A DNA stretch of 33,322 nt from Succinivibrio sp. (GCA_017635415.1 JAGBLM010000032.1:1-33322); one strand, 5' to 3'. Shown: positions 24,673 through 32,959, counted from the first letter of the stretch. The notes: generated from the sequence alone by a model not told the origin. A program made the numbers and translations.

Positions 24673-26376
24673 ATGCGCACAGCTCAGTTAAACAGTGGCA
24701 GCTTTAAAAAGTATACTGCCATAGGACTGGATGGCAGTCCGGTCTGGCATAATGCGGAAGCCTTTCGCAGTGCTCTGGCACGTGATCCTAAAGTAGGCGT
24801 GAAATACGCAAATTTTCTTGCAGAGCCTAAATTCAATGAAAGTAATGACCGGGTTGACTGGTATATTCCTTTTGAATCAACAAGATCTGACGGTCAGTAC
24901 TCAATCATCAGCTGGAACAGTGCCAGTCCTGCTGAAAAACGTGCAGCCCTTGTCAAACTGAATGAATTTGAAGAGAAGATGTCAGATTTCGGACTGGATA
25001 TCCAGGCCAGAGCACTGACCGGTGATTCCAAACTTTTTGCCCATTTCCTGACCGGTGCCGGTGGCGGGGATGAACTTCCGGCAATACGTTTCCCGGATGA
25101 AAGTTGTATTTTTATCGTGGACGGGCAACCGGTGATAACTTTCTGGGGCTTTATAAAGGCCGGCAGCAAACCATCAGGATCGCCTTTTGCCTCATTAAGA
25201 TCGAGTGCTGCGGGAACAACCGGATCCGCGACAAAGGCAAACAAGAGCAGGAAGGGCGGTTTCAGTCTGTGGTTCTGGCTCCTGCCTCTTCTTTTTCTTC
25301 TGCTGCTGTTTCTGGGCTATCTGTTGTGGCATTTCCTCAAAGCACCAGGATTCCCTTTCGGTTCGGTCATGCCGGATTTTGGAAATCTTTCTTTGGATCC
25401 TGTGCCGTCACTGCTTGCTGACGGGAAGGAACGACAGGAACTGCAGAGGGAAATCGACAGACTGTACGGCACTGAGCAGAACAGGGATGGCAGTGTTGTC
25501 ATTGATGTACCTGAGAACAATGCAGGGATCAGAACTGATGTCAGAACTGATCTTAATTTTAGGGGCACGGACGGAACAGCTGCAGTTCCAGGCGAGACTG
25601 ATCTTAATCTTCAGGATCCTGACACAGCAGTTACAGTCCCCGCAGCAGAGGGAACAGTCCCTGACGGTACAGTAACTGATGGAACGGTAACCGATGGAAC
25701 GGTAACTGATGGAACAACCCCTCAGATACAGACAGATCCTATAGTTCCTACTGATAAAACCGAAAGGAACGAGTCGTTAGACGGTGGTGACGTTCCTGCT
25801 GAGGTTAATCCTGAAACCTCCGAGGCGGTCAATAATGATCCGGCAGTTGCTGCGGATAGCAATGCACAGAATAATGAAACAGCAGTTCCTCCTGTACCTG
25901 ATACCAAAGATGAGAGTCAGACTGTGACCCCTGATGGTGCTAAAACTGATGAGGCAGTCCAGAACCAAGGTAGCGACGCATCTGATGCCAATGCCGGGAC
26001 AGCAACTGAAAAGCCGCTTGAACTTACTGATCAGGATGTAAACAACAAGAACCTTAATATCATCGACGGCAAGTGGTCGTCACGTTCGGGACTTATTGAC
26101 TCGCAGACAGGTAAACCTGTCAATGTACAGTATGATTTTAAGGATGGTAAGGGCACTGCAACGGTAACCCGCAGTGATGGCACCAAATGTGTTGGACAGA
26201 CATCAGGAAAATTCAATAACGGAGCTCTGGAGATTGACGGTGCCGCTGAGGCAAAGTGCGCTGACGGTAAAGGTTATGCCTTACCAAAGATTATCTGCAA
26301 GAATGAGAACGGAAAAACCAAGTGTCAGGGGGCGTATTCAGATAATAGTCGCTTAAACATGGAACTGTTCAAGTAA
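24673..26376 (+). CDS. SrfA-like bitopic membrane protein with periplasmic beta domain
   Basis: The 567-residue product has a cytoplasmic N-terminal domain (about 1-165). It contains AIGLDGSPVWHNAEAF and RVDWYIPFES and ends DESCIFIVDGQPVITFWGF. This looks like the family named after Salmonella SrfA, recalled rather than searched. One membrane helix lies at 197-220 (LWFWLLPLLFLLLLFLGYLLW). A long disordered Thr/Asp/Pro/Val-rich linker (about 280-450) includes a DGTVT tandem repeat. The last 100 residues are a compact beta-rich periplasmic domain (IDGKWSSRSGLID, VQYDFKDGKGTATVTRSDGT) with four cysteines. An AGGAG precedes the ATG; the preceding stop is 11 bases away. Confidence 0.65.
   Translation: MRTAQLNSGSFKKYTAIGLDGSPVWHNAEAFRSALARDPKVGVKYANFLAEPKFNESNDRVDWYIPFESTRSDGQYSIISWNSASPAEKRAALVKLNEFEEKMSDFGLDIQARALTGDSKLFAHFLTGAGGGDELPAIRFPDESCIFIVDGQPVITFWGFIKAGSKPSGSPFASLRSSAAGTTGSATKANKSRKGGFSLWFWLLPLLFLLLLFLGYLLWHFLKAPGFPFGSVMPDFGNLSLDPVPSLLADGKERQELQREIDRLYGTEQNRDGSVVIDVPENNAGIRTDVRTDLNFRGTDGTAAVPGETDLNLQDPDTAVTVPAAEGTVPDGTVTDGTVTDGTVTDGTTPQIQTDPIVPTDKTERNESLDGGDVPAEVNPETSEAVNNDPAVAADSNAQNNETAVPPVPDTKDESQTVTPDGAKTDEAVQNQGSDASDANAGTATEKPLELTDQDVNNKNLNIIDGKWSSRSGLIDSQTGKPVNVQYDFKDGKGTATVTRSDGTKCVGQTSGKFNNGALEIDGAAEAKCADGKGYALPKIICKNENGKTKCQGAYSDNSRLNMELFK
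25661..25719 (+). repeat. 15-base tandem repeat in the linker of the SrfA-like gene
   Basis: There are nearly four copies of ctgatggaacggtaa, at 25661, 25676, 25691 and a partial at 25706, differing by a few substitutions. Each encodes Thr-Asp-Gly-Thr-Val. Being in frame and in a disordered linker, copy number can change without breaking the protein. Confidence 0.9.
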
Positions 26377-26394
26377 AACTTGATGGATAATTTT

Positions 26395-27153
26395 ATGAAA
26401 GACAAAATAAAAACAAAAACAAAGATTCTTTCTCTGGTCTGCGGGATGGTTTTCCTGAGTACAGGATGTGCCTCTTCTTCAGGGGGAGAGGTAGATCCGC
26501 TGATTGCCAATGATGAGGCAAGTTTCTTTTCTGAGTCAGGTGGTATAGCCTGCGCTACAGGAGCATTTTTAGGTGCGCTGGCGGGCGCTCTTATCTGTAA
26601 TGATGATAACCGTGCAGCCTGTATGGTTGGCGGAGCCGCTGGCGGTTGCGGTCTTGCCATGGTAGGAAACTATACCTTAGATTCGATAAGAGCCAATTAT
26701 CACAACACCGAGGACAGACTCAATGCTGAAACAGCCGAGGTAGCCTCAAGCAATGAGAAGCTGTCCTTCTTTGTTGACCGCTCCAAGCAGCTGCTGAATA
26801 AAGAAAAGTCAGAACTTGCCAATATGGAGAAGCAGCTTGCTCAGGGGAAGATAACCAGGGACAAGCTTGTAAAAAAGTCAAAGTCCATGGAAGAGAATAT
26901 TGCTTACCTGAAAAAACAGGAACGCGGTGCTAAGGAGGCTCTTGCCTCCTACATGAAGAATCGCAATGAACTTATATCGGACAGCAACGGTCGTATCAGA
27001 AATGAAAGCAATCTTTCCGCACAGGAGAAGCAGAATCTTGCCAGACTTGATCAGGAGATAACCAAACTGAGGAGCCAGATTGATGATCTTAACTCCACAA
27101 CAAATGAGCTTTCCATGGTTTATTCTCAGTATTCTGAAGGAAGCAATTCATGA
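26395..27153 (+). CDS. Lipoprotein with glycine-zipper segment and coiled coil
   Basis: I start at the ATG at 26395 (GGA seven bases upstream); TTG 26380 or ATG 26383 would only add five or four residues. The 252-residue product has a signal peptide ending FLSTGC, with Cys25 as the lipidated residue. This is a slightly loose lipobox because Leu is at -4. Ala at +2 favours the outer membrane. Residues about 45-90 form a small-residue-rich segment (GAFLGALAGALICN, VGGAAGGCGLAMVG) like the glycine-zipper of SlyB/OmpA-associated lipoproteins, which can insert in or lie on a membrane. A long coiled coil (about 105-250) follows. It overlaps the final gene by four bases. TagQ is the analogous lipoprotein in TagQRST; no sequence similarity is claimed. 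Confidence 0.75.
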   Translation: MKDKIKTKTKILSLVCGMVFLSTGCASSSGGEVDPLIANDEASFFSESGGIACATGAFLGALAGALICNDDNRAACMVGGAAGGCGLAMVGNYTLDSIRANYHNTEDRLNAETAEVASSNEKLSFFVDRSKQLLNKEKSELANMEKQLAQGKITRDKLVKKSKSMEENIAYLKKQERGAKEALASYMKNRNELISDSNGRIRNESNLSAQEKQNLARLDQEITKLRSQIDDLNSTTNELSMVYSQYSEGSNS

Positions 27154-27647
27154 TGAAAAATAAGAAAATTGTACTGCTGTTTCTGGCAGCAGTTTGTTTA
27201 AGCGGTTGCACCATGTCACCTGAGGAGTGCGATCCGTCAAACAGAAATGCAGGTTTTCTCGATAAGTTCGGCTGCACGGTGTCAGGCTCATACAGTGCTA
27301 GGGTGGAGCAGAAACAGAACAAATTAAACGAACTCAAGGAAGAAAACGCCAGGCTGGTGGCTTTAAAAGCGACAATCGACAATGAGTATGCTCTAGTCAG
27401 CGGCAGCAAGCAGGAGCGTATGGCTCAGCTTGATAAACTGTCATCTGAGCTCAATAAGGTCAGGTCAGATATAAACAGGAAGAATGCTATGACAGACAGT
27501 CTGAAGAAAAAACTTGATGATCTGGACAGACAGCTTGAGGAAATGAAGAAAGGCGGAGATGAGGATATCCTCATCAAAAAACAGGCTGAATACGATAAGC
27601 TTAAGAAAGAATACGAGGAACTTCTTGAGGTCACCTCTGGAAGTTAA
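27150..27647 (+). CDS. Small coiled-coil lipoprotein, last gene of the operon
   Basis: The 165-residue product has a clear lipobox: LSGC ends a signal peptide rich in Leu and Ala (IVLLFLAAVCLSGC). Thr at +2 predicts outer-membrane sorting. A short region with two more cysteines (EECDPSN, FGCTV) is followed by an unbroken coiled coil from about residue 55 to the end (KQNKLNELKEENARLVALK, KLDDLDRQLEEMKK). Two adjacent ATGs are possible starts, at 27150 and 27153; the first overlaps the previous stop. It resembles its upstream neighbour in plan (lipid anchor, then coiled coil), so the two may assemble together. I do not recognise a named family. Confidence 0.75.
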   Translation: MMKNKKIVLLFLAAVCLSGCTMSPEECDPSNRNAGFLDKFGCTVSGSYSARVEQKQNKLNELKEENARLVALKATIDNEYALVSGSKQERMAQLDKLSSELNKVRSDINRKNAMTDSLKKKLDDLDRQLEEMKKGGDEDILIKKQAEYDKLKKEYEELLEVTSGS

Positions 27648-28184
27648 TAAGTCACCAGTCCATCAGGTGATAAGGTTTGTCATATTTCTGTGGGGAGAAT
27701 GTCTCCCATTTCAGATTCATTGGTATTCCTCCTGACGGGGGGACTTTTTCTGATATCTTTCACTGCGTATTCTGCAGTCCCTGCCTGTTCCTGCGGCGAT
27801 GAACTTTTCTGCTGCGTATATATCTTTTACGCTATTTCCCTTCTGAGATGTTCTGGGTTTTTGCAACCGTTTACGGAAAGTATGTTTTTTAAGAGTAGAC
27901 GGCAAAGAAAATCAAAACAGATGCGTATATAACATTCTATATAACAAGATGTTAATCTGATAAGTGCAAAATTTTCAACAAAAACCCTTTAATTGTTTGA
28001 TTTATGATAACGGTCAAAAAATTTCGAAAATTTGTCTTCAAACAGAGTGTAATATCACGTTTTTAAAATTAGATGTAGTTTGTATGGTAGGAATGTGTCT
28101 ATCATTGTAACTGTTATGAAAAAGAGCAAACGATAACGATAAATCGTGTCTCTTGCAAAGAATATTAAACATATAGGAGTTATT
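27648..28184. other. AT-rich intergenic region between the srf-type operon and ytfQ
   Basis: I see no convincing conserved gene here. The first 70 bases hold an inverted repeat TCACC/GGTGA (27652-27670) and a hairpin GGGAGA-atg-TCTCCC (about 27693-27707). Neither is followed by a T run, so the operon's terminator is not obvious. On the minus strand, 27652-27720 is a 22-codon frame with an excellent AGGAGG site, overlapping the stop of a 62-codon basic frame (27717-27905) that has only a TTG start. From about 27900 to 28140 the DNA is very AT-rich and contains a 9-base direct repeat TATATAACA (27926 and 27938) and an inverted repeat TAACAT/ATGTTA (27930-27954). Confidence 0.6.
28126..28147 (+). 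promoter_or_regulatory. Possible LacI-family operator upstream of ytfQ
   Basis: GCAAACGATAACG at 28126 shares the half-site GCAAACG with the operator over the isomerase gene. It is followed by an inverted repeat ACGAT/ATCGT (28130-28147). It lies about 40 bases before the ytfQ ATG, a position suited to repression. The -10 may be TGtTATGAA at 28112-28120, but the -35 is poor. Confidence 0.35.
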
Positions 28185-29171
28185 ATGAAGTTAGTAAAGA
28201 CCCTGATGGCTGTTGGTTTAGGTGCTGCTATTGCCGCAGTATCAGTAGCTCAGGCTGCTGACAAGATCACCATTGGTTTTTCTCAGATCGGTGCCGAGTC
28301 AGAGTGGCGTACCGCAAACACCAATGATGTTAAGGCTGCTGCTGAGGCTCACAACATTGATCTGAAATTCTCCGATGCTCAGCAGAAACAGGAGAATCAG
28401 ATTAAGGCCATCCGTACCTTCATTGCTCAGAAGGTTGATCTGATTGGTTTTGTACCTATCGTTGCCACAGGCTGGGATAACATTCTGCGTGAAGCAAAAC
28501 GTGCCAAGATCCCTGTACTCATCATGGATCGTGATCTGACCGTATCCGATGATTCTCTGTATGTTGCCAAGATCGGAACTGACTCATACACCGAAGGTAA
28601 AAAGGTATTTGCCTGGCTTGATAACTATATCCAGACTAACAACATCAAACCACGTAACGGTGGCGACAAAATCAATATCGTAATTCTTGAAGGTACTGTA
28701 GGTTCATCAGCAGCGACCGGTCGTGCACACGGCTTTGATGATGCTCTGAAAGCTTCCCCAAACAAGGATAAATACAATATTCTAGCCTCACAGACCGGTG
28801 ATTTCACCCGTCAGAAAGGTCAGGAAGTTATGGAGTCATTCTTAAAGTCAAATCGTGACGACATTGATGTACTGTTTGCCCACAATGATGATATGGCCTT
28901 AGGTGCAATTCAGGCTATTGAAGCTGCCGGTCTTAAACCATCTAAGGATATCGTGATCGTTTCTGTTGACGGTGTTAAGGGTATCTTCCAGGCCATGGTT
29001 GACGGCAAGGCTAACGCTACCGTTGAGTGCAATCCTCTGCAGGGCGATCTCTTCTTCACAACCGCTGAGAAGATCTTAAAGGGTGAGAAGGTACCAAAGA
29101 GCGTATTCGTAGAAGAGGGTGTCTACCAGGCTGATGAAGCCGCCAAGGTATTCCCAACACGTAAGTACTAA
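28185..29171 (+). CDS. ytfQ: Galactofuranose ABC importer, substrate-binding protein YtfQ
   Basis: YtfQ is the periplasmic binding protein of the E. coli YtfQRT-YjfF importer, which takes up galactofuranose. The ATG at 28185 has AGGAG seven bases upstream and gives a 328-residue protein with a signal peptide ending AQA at residue 24; an upstream GTG at 28146 lacks a ribosome site. Similarity to E. coli YtfQ is clear along the whole length: ITIGFSQIGAESEWRTANTN, DAQQKQENQIKAIRTFIAQ, VATGWDNILREAK, GDFTRQKGQEVMESF and HNDDMALGAIQAIEAAGLKP. A strong hairpin separates it from the ATPase gene, as usual where the binding protein must be in excess. Confidence 0.93.
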   Translation: MKLVKTLMAVGLGAAIAAVSVAQAADKITIGFSQIGAESEWRTANTNDVKAAAEAHNIDLKFSDAQQKQENQIKAIRTFIAQKVDLIGFVPIVATGWDNILREAKRAKIPVLIMDRDLTVSDDSLYVAKIGTDSYTEGKKVFAWLDNYIQTNNIKPRNGGDKINIVILEGTVGSSAATGRAHGFDDALKASPNKDKYNILASQTGDFTRQKGQEVMESFLKSNRDDIDVLFAHNDDMALGAIQAIEAAGLKPSKDIVIVSVDGVKGIFQAMVDGKANATVECNPLQGDLFFTTAEKILKGEKVPKSVFVEEGVYQADEAAKVFPTRKY

Positions 29172-29196
29172 TCGCTTGCTTATGTGAAACATACGC

Positions 29197-29223
29197 AAGA
29201 TGGCCACTAATTGTGGCCATCTT
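29197..29223 (+). terminator. Intercistronic hairpin after ytfQ
   Basis: An 11-base-pair perfect stem, AAGATGGCCAC with GTGGCCATCTT, surrounds a five-base loop. No T run follows, so it probably acts as an RNA 3'-end stabiliser or partial attenuator rather than a full terminator. That would raise binding protein over membrane components. Confidence 0.7.
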
Positions 29224-29284
29224 CATTAAAAGGGGGGTATTGCTCCCGCTTTAAACCGACCCACACCTAATTTCGGAGGGCTTC

Positions 29285-30817
29285 ATGGCCTCGGATAATG
29301 ACAATTACATCCTGCAGATGAAACATATTGATATGTTCTTCCCGGGTGTTAAAGCGTTAAAGGATGTCTCTTTTAACCTAAAAAAAGGTGAAATCCATTC
29401 ACTTATGGGTGAAAATGGTGCCGGCAAGTCAACTTTGGTTAAAGTATTGACTGGTGTGTACCAGAAAACCAACGGCCAAATTTCTTTTGACGGCAACATC
29501 ATTGAACCTAAGACTCCTCTTGAGAGTCAGCAGATGGGAATCTCCACCGTATATCAGGAGGTTAACCTCTGTGCCAACCTGTCTGTGGCGGAAAATATCT
29601 ATATTGGCAGAGAGCCTCGAGGTGCACTGGGCAACATCGACTGGAAGACAATGTCCAAAAATGCTTCAGTTCTGCTTAAAGAGAATCTGGGACTGGACAT
29701 TGACGTCAACAAGACGTTAGGTTTCTATCCGGTGGCAATGCAGCAGATGATTGCTATCGCCCGTGCTATTGACACAAAATGCAAGATTCTCATTCTTGAT
29801 GAACCGACCTCATCTTTGTCTGATAAAGAGACTGAGCGTCTGTTTGATATCATGAGATCGCTTAAAGCAAAAGGTATTTCAATCATCTTTATATCGCATT
29901 TCCTTGAGCAGATTTATACCATTTGCGATCGCATCACGATTCTGCGTGACGGTACGTATGTCGGTGAATACGAGATTAGGAATCTTGAGCGTATTGATCT
30001 CATTTCAAAGATGATGGGAAAAGAGATCAAGGAAAACGATATCGAGAGTAATCTTGACAAATCCAGACCACACGAAAACGTGTTTCTGGAAACCAGAAAC
30101 ATGACGGTTCCGGGCAAGGTGAAGAATCTTGATCTCAAGATCAGAGAAGGCGAGGTTATCGGTCTTGCCGGACTTTTAGGTTCCGGACGTACGGAGATTG
30201 CCGAAACTCTGTTCGGTGTACTGCAGAAGTCTTCTGGTTCCATAAACATTGACGGTACGGATATCAGAGTGAAGTGTCCTATGGACATGATGAATCAGAA
30301 AATTGCCTTCTGTCCTGAGGATCGAAAAGTACAGGGCATTATCGGTGATCTGTCGGTACGTGAGAATATTATTCTGGCGATGCAGGCTAAGGACGGCATG
30401 TTCAGGCATATGCCTCGCTCCAGGCAGAATGAACTTGCTGACTACTATATTGATCTGCTGAGAATAAAGGTATCTGACCGTGAACAACTTGTTTCCAATC
30501 TGTCAGGCGGCAATCAGCAGAAGGTGATTATCGCCAGATGGCTCGCAACACAACCTTCACTGCTGATTCTTGATGAACCGACCCGTGGTATCGACGTCGG
30601 TACCAAGTCGGAAATTGAAAATCTCGCAGTTACGCTGGCCAAAGAGAAGGGAATGTCGGTTATATTCATTTCAGGCGAACTGGCTGAGGAAGTCAGAACC
30701 TGTTCCCGTGTTCTGGTAATACGTGACCATGAAAAGGTTGCGGAGTTGTCAGAGGATGAAATATCCACAGCCCATATCATGCAGGCGATTGCCGGAGACT
30801 ATCATGGACATGCTTAA
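29285..30817 (+). CDS. ytfR: Galactofuranose ABC importer, ATP-binding protein YtfR
   Basis: The 510-residue product is a fused double ATPase of the sugar-importer (RbsA/MglA/YtfR) class, energising the permease pair. The first domain has Walker A GENGAGKST (42-50) and Walker B ILILDEPTSSLSD. The second, from about 265, has the degenerate GLLGSGRTE Walker A typical of the class, signature NLSGGNQQKVIIARWL, and ILDEPTRGIDVG. TTCGGAGGG precedes the ATG at 29285. The end overlaps the ytfT start by 14 bases. Confidence 0.93.
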   Translation: MASDNDNYILQMKHIDMFFPGVKALKDVSFNLKKGEIHSLMGENGAGKSTLVKVLTGVYQKTNGQISFDGNIIEPKTPLESQQMGISTVYQEVNLCANLSVAENIYIGREPRGALGNIDWKTMSKNASVLLKENLGLDIDVNKTLGFYPVAMQQMIAIARAIDTKCKILILDEPTSSLSDKETERLFDIMRSLKAKGISIIFISHFLEQIYTICDRITILRDGTYVGEYEIRNLERIDLISKMMGKEIKENDIESNLDKSRPHENVFLETRNMTVPGKVKNLDLKIREGEVIGLAGLLGSGRTEIAETLFGVLQKSSGSINIDGTDIRVKCPMDMMNQKIAFCPEDRKVQGIIGDLSVRENIILAMQAKDGMFRHMPRSRQNELADYYIDLLRIKVSDREQLVSNLSGGNQQKVIIARWLATQPSLLILDEPTRGIDVGTKSEIENLAVTLAKEKGMSVIFISGELAEEVRTCSRVLVIRDHEKVAELSEDEISTAHIMQAIAGDYHGHA

Positions 30818-31859
30818 GAAATTTACCCACAGCTCCCTGATGCTGCCGCTGACAGCATTGGCGTTGCTGTTACTGTTTAATGCGATATTCGTTGACGGTT
30901 TTTTCAAAATACAGGTTATGGAAAACGGTAACCTGTTTGGAAGACCTATCGATATTCTCTATCGCGCCAGTTCTCTTATCATTCTTGCACTGGGGATGAC
31001 TTTTGTTATTGCTACCGCGGGAGTTGATATTTCCGTCGGTGCAGTCTGCGCTATTTCTGCAGCAAGCTGCTGTGTGCTGTTAGGCGGTGATATTTCAGGA
31101 GTTGCTCAACATCCTTTCTTTATCGCTATTCTGGCAGGACTTGGGGTTGGCATACTTGCAGGACTGTGGAACGGACTTCTGGTGGCCAAGTTCAAGATCC
31201 AGGCTATGGTTGCAACACTGATTCTGCTGACCGCAGGACGCGGTATTGCGCAGCTGCTTACAGATGGTCAGATTATTACCGTTTACTATAAACCTTTCAG
31301 TTATATCGGCGGTAATATTCCCGGGATCCCTCTGCCAACAGCGCTGCTGATTGCCGTGTGCATGGTGCTGCTGGTGATCATTCTGGACAAAAAGACCTCT
31401 ATCGGTCTGATGGTTCAGTCTGTCGGTATCAATCAGACAGCTTCAAGATATGCAGGCATCAACGTCACTCTGGTACTGTTCTGTGTTTATATTTTCTCAG
31501 GATTCTGCGCCGGAACAGCAGGTCTTATTGAAGGCTCGTTCATTAAAGCTGCTGATGCCAATAACTGTGGTCTTAATATGGAAATGGATGCCATTCTGGC
31601 TGTAACACTGGGCGGAACACTGATGATTGGCGGACGCTATTATATTGGCGGAACTATTATCGGTGCGATAACCATTCAGACCCTGACTACCACCATGTAT
31701 GCCGTTGGTGTTTCTTCAGATCGGTTGCCTGCGGTTAAGGCGATAGTGATTCTGCTCATCATTGTCTTCCAGTCACAGAAGTTTAAGCAGATGTACAGTA
31801 ACTATAAGTTAAAACGAAAGGATCGCGCCTCAGGGCAGAAGGAGGCTGTAAATGCGTAA
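30804..31859 (+). CDS. ytfT: Galactofuranose ABC importer, permease YtfT
   Basis: I begin at the ATG at 30804, inside the end of ytfR and after GGAG; a longer frame from 30723 would add 27 polar residues from within ytfR. The 352-residue product has about eight to ten membrane helices of the BPD_transp_2 family (YtfT in E. coli is 341). The conserved loop EMDAILAVTLGGTLMIGG is present, as are the ALGMTFVIATAGVDISVGAV segment and the VQSVGINQTASRYAGI cytoplasmic loop that docks the ATPase. It overlaps yjfF by eight bases, with GGAGG as the ribosome site of the next gene. Confidence 0.9.
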   Translation: MDMLKKFTHSSLMLPLTALALLLLFNAIFVDGFFKIQVMENGNLFGRPIDILYRASSLIILALGMTFVIATAGVDISVGAVCAISAASCCVLLGGDISGVAQHPFFIAILAGLGVGILAGLWNGLLVAKFKIQAMVATLILLTAGRGIAQLLTDGQIITVYYKPFSYIGGNIPGIPLPTALLIAVCMVLLVIILDKKTSIGLMVQSVGINQTASRYAGINVTLVLFCVYIFSGFCAGTAGLIEGSFIKAADANNCGLNMEMDAILAVTLGGTLMIGGRYYIGGTIIGAITIQTLTTTMYAVGVSSDRLPAVKAIVILLIIVFQSQKFKQMYSNYKLKRKDRASGQKEAVNA

Positions 31860-32877
31860 GTTCTTCAGTGATCTTGTGGCATCAAGATTCTTCCAGTTCT
31901 ATGTAACATTAGTACTGTTCATAATTCTGTTCGGTATCGGCTCCCTGTCCTTTGACGGCTTTTTCAGCTGGCAGGTATTCCTGAATCTGTTTATTGACAA
32001 TGCGCCGCTGATTATTGTCTGTGTCGGCATTACCTTTACGATTCTGTCAGGATTTGGCGGTATTGACCTGTCTGTTGGGGCGGTGGTTGCTCTGACCTGC
32101 ATGTCGCTGGCCTGGCTTATGAGGGATACCTCTCTGCATCCTGTGGTCTGCATGGGACTGGTTCTGTTCATCGGCATAGCTGTAGGTACCTTAAATGGTT
32201 TTCTGGTGACCTTCTTTAAACTGCAGCCGTTTATCGTCACCTTGGGAACCATGTTCCTGTGCCGTGGTCTTACAGCCATGATTTCCCGTGATTCTGTGCC
32301 TATAGACAACGCCTTTTACGGTGAACTGGCCTTCTGGTCTTTACCTCTCGGTGACTGTTTCCTCTCGCTGGGTGCCATCATTGCACTGTCAGTTGTGGTC
32401 ATTGCCTCACTGGTGCTTAAATTTACCTCGTTTGGTCGTGGTATCTATGCTGTGGGTGGTAATGAACAGTCAGCAAGACTGATGGGGCTTAAGGCAGATA
32501 AGCTGCGCTGGATCGCCTATATTATTTCCGGCTTCTGTGCGGCCTTAGGCGGTATCACCTATTCTTGGATTATGCTGTCTGGCTACACTCAGCACGGTCT
32601 TGGTATGGAAATGGATGCTATTGCCTCGTCCGTGATCGGTGGCACTCAGCTACTGGGCGGCGTGGCCTTCATTCCTGGCTGTCTGCTTGGTGTGATGATT
32701 CAGGGTTCTATTCTTACCATTATTTCATTTCAGGGTACTCTGTCGGCTTGGTGGACCAAGATTGTGGTCGGTATTCTGCTCTGTCTGTTTATTGTTATGC
32801 AGGCTCTTATCAATGAGCATAAGAACAAGCTTATGAATCTGCAGGCAGAAGAACAGGGTGGTGCCAAAAAGAAATAA
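31852..32877 (+). CDS. yjfF: Galactofuranose ABC importer, permease YjfF
   Basis: This is the second permease of the heterodimeric importer, 341 residues, close to E. coli YjfF. Typical motifs are VGITFTILSGFGGIDLSVGAVVAL, FIVTLGTMFLCRGL, the ATPase-docking loop YAVGGNEQSARLMGLK and EMDAIASSVIGGTQLLGG. Helices of about 20 residues recur through the chain. No galactofuranosidase or galactose-metabolism gene lies in the window, so the substrate rests on family assignment only. A strong terminator follows 52 bases after the stop. Confidence 0.9.
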   Translation: MRKFFSDLVASRFFQFYVTLVLFIILFGIGSLSFDGFFSWQVFLNLFIDNAPLIIVCVGITFTILSGFGGIDLSVGAVVALTCMSLAWLMRDTSLHPVVCMGLVLFIGIAVGTLNGFLVTFFKLQPFIVTLGTMFLCRGLTAMISRDSVPIDNAFYGELAFWSLPLGDCFLSLGAIIALSVVVIASLVLKFTSFGRGIYAVGGNEQSARLMGLKADKLRWIAYIISGFCAALGGITYSWIMLSGYTQHGLGMEMDAIASSVIGGTQLLGGVAFIPGCLLGVMIQGSILTIISFQGTLSAWWTKIVVGILLCLFIVMQALINEHKNKLMNLQAEEQGGAKKK

Positions 32878-32929
32878 GAGTGATGGCAAAACATGGACGG
32901 TTCTTTAGGAACCGGTGCAACTGATGGAT

Positions 32930-32959
32930 ATGTCCCCGCCAACTGACGGGGACATTTTT
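32930..32959 (+). terminator. Rho-independent terminator of the ytf operon
   Basis: ATGTCCCCG (32930-32938) pairs perfectly with CGGGGACAT (32947-32955) around an eight-base loop, followed by TTTT. A second, shorter hairpin (GGTTC/GAACC, near 32899-32914) lies between the yjfF stop and this stem. Confidence 0.88.

Noticed and set aside
9813-27647. The idea that the operon is a type VI secretion locus
   Set aside because: No sheath, tube, baseplate, ClpV, VgrG or TssJLM-like gene is present; only the Tag-like sensing parts are shared.
27690-27932. An 80-codon plus-strand frame with a hydrophobic, cysteine-rich start
   Set aside because: Its GTG start has no ribosome site and the inner ATG has GGAG only two bases away; it resembles no known protein. 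It may be a chance frame.
28146-28184. A longer ytfQ start at GTG 28146
   Set aside because: It would put 13 polar residues before a normal signal peptide and has no ribosome site, whereas ATG 28185 has AGGAG at seven bases.
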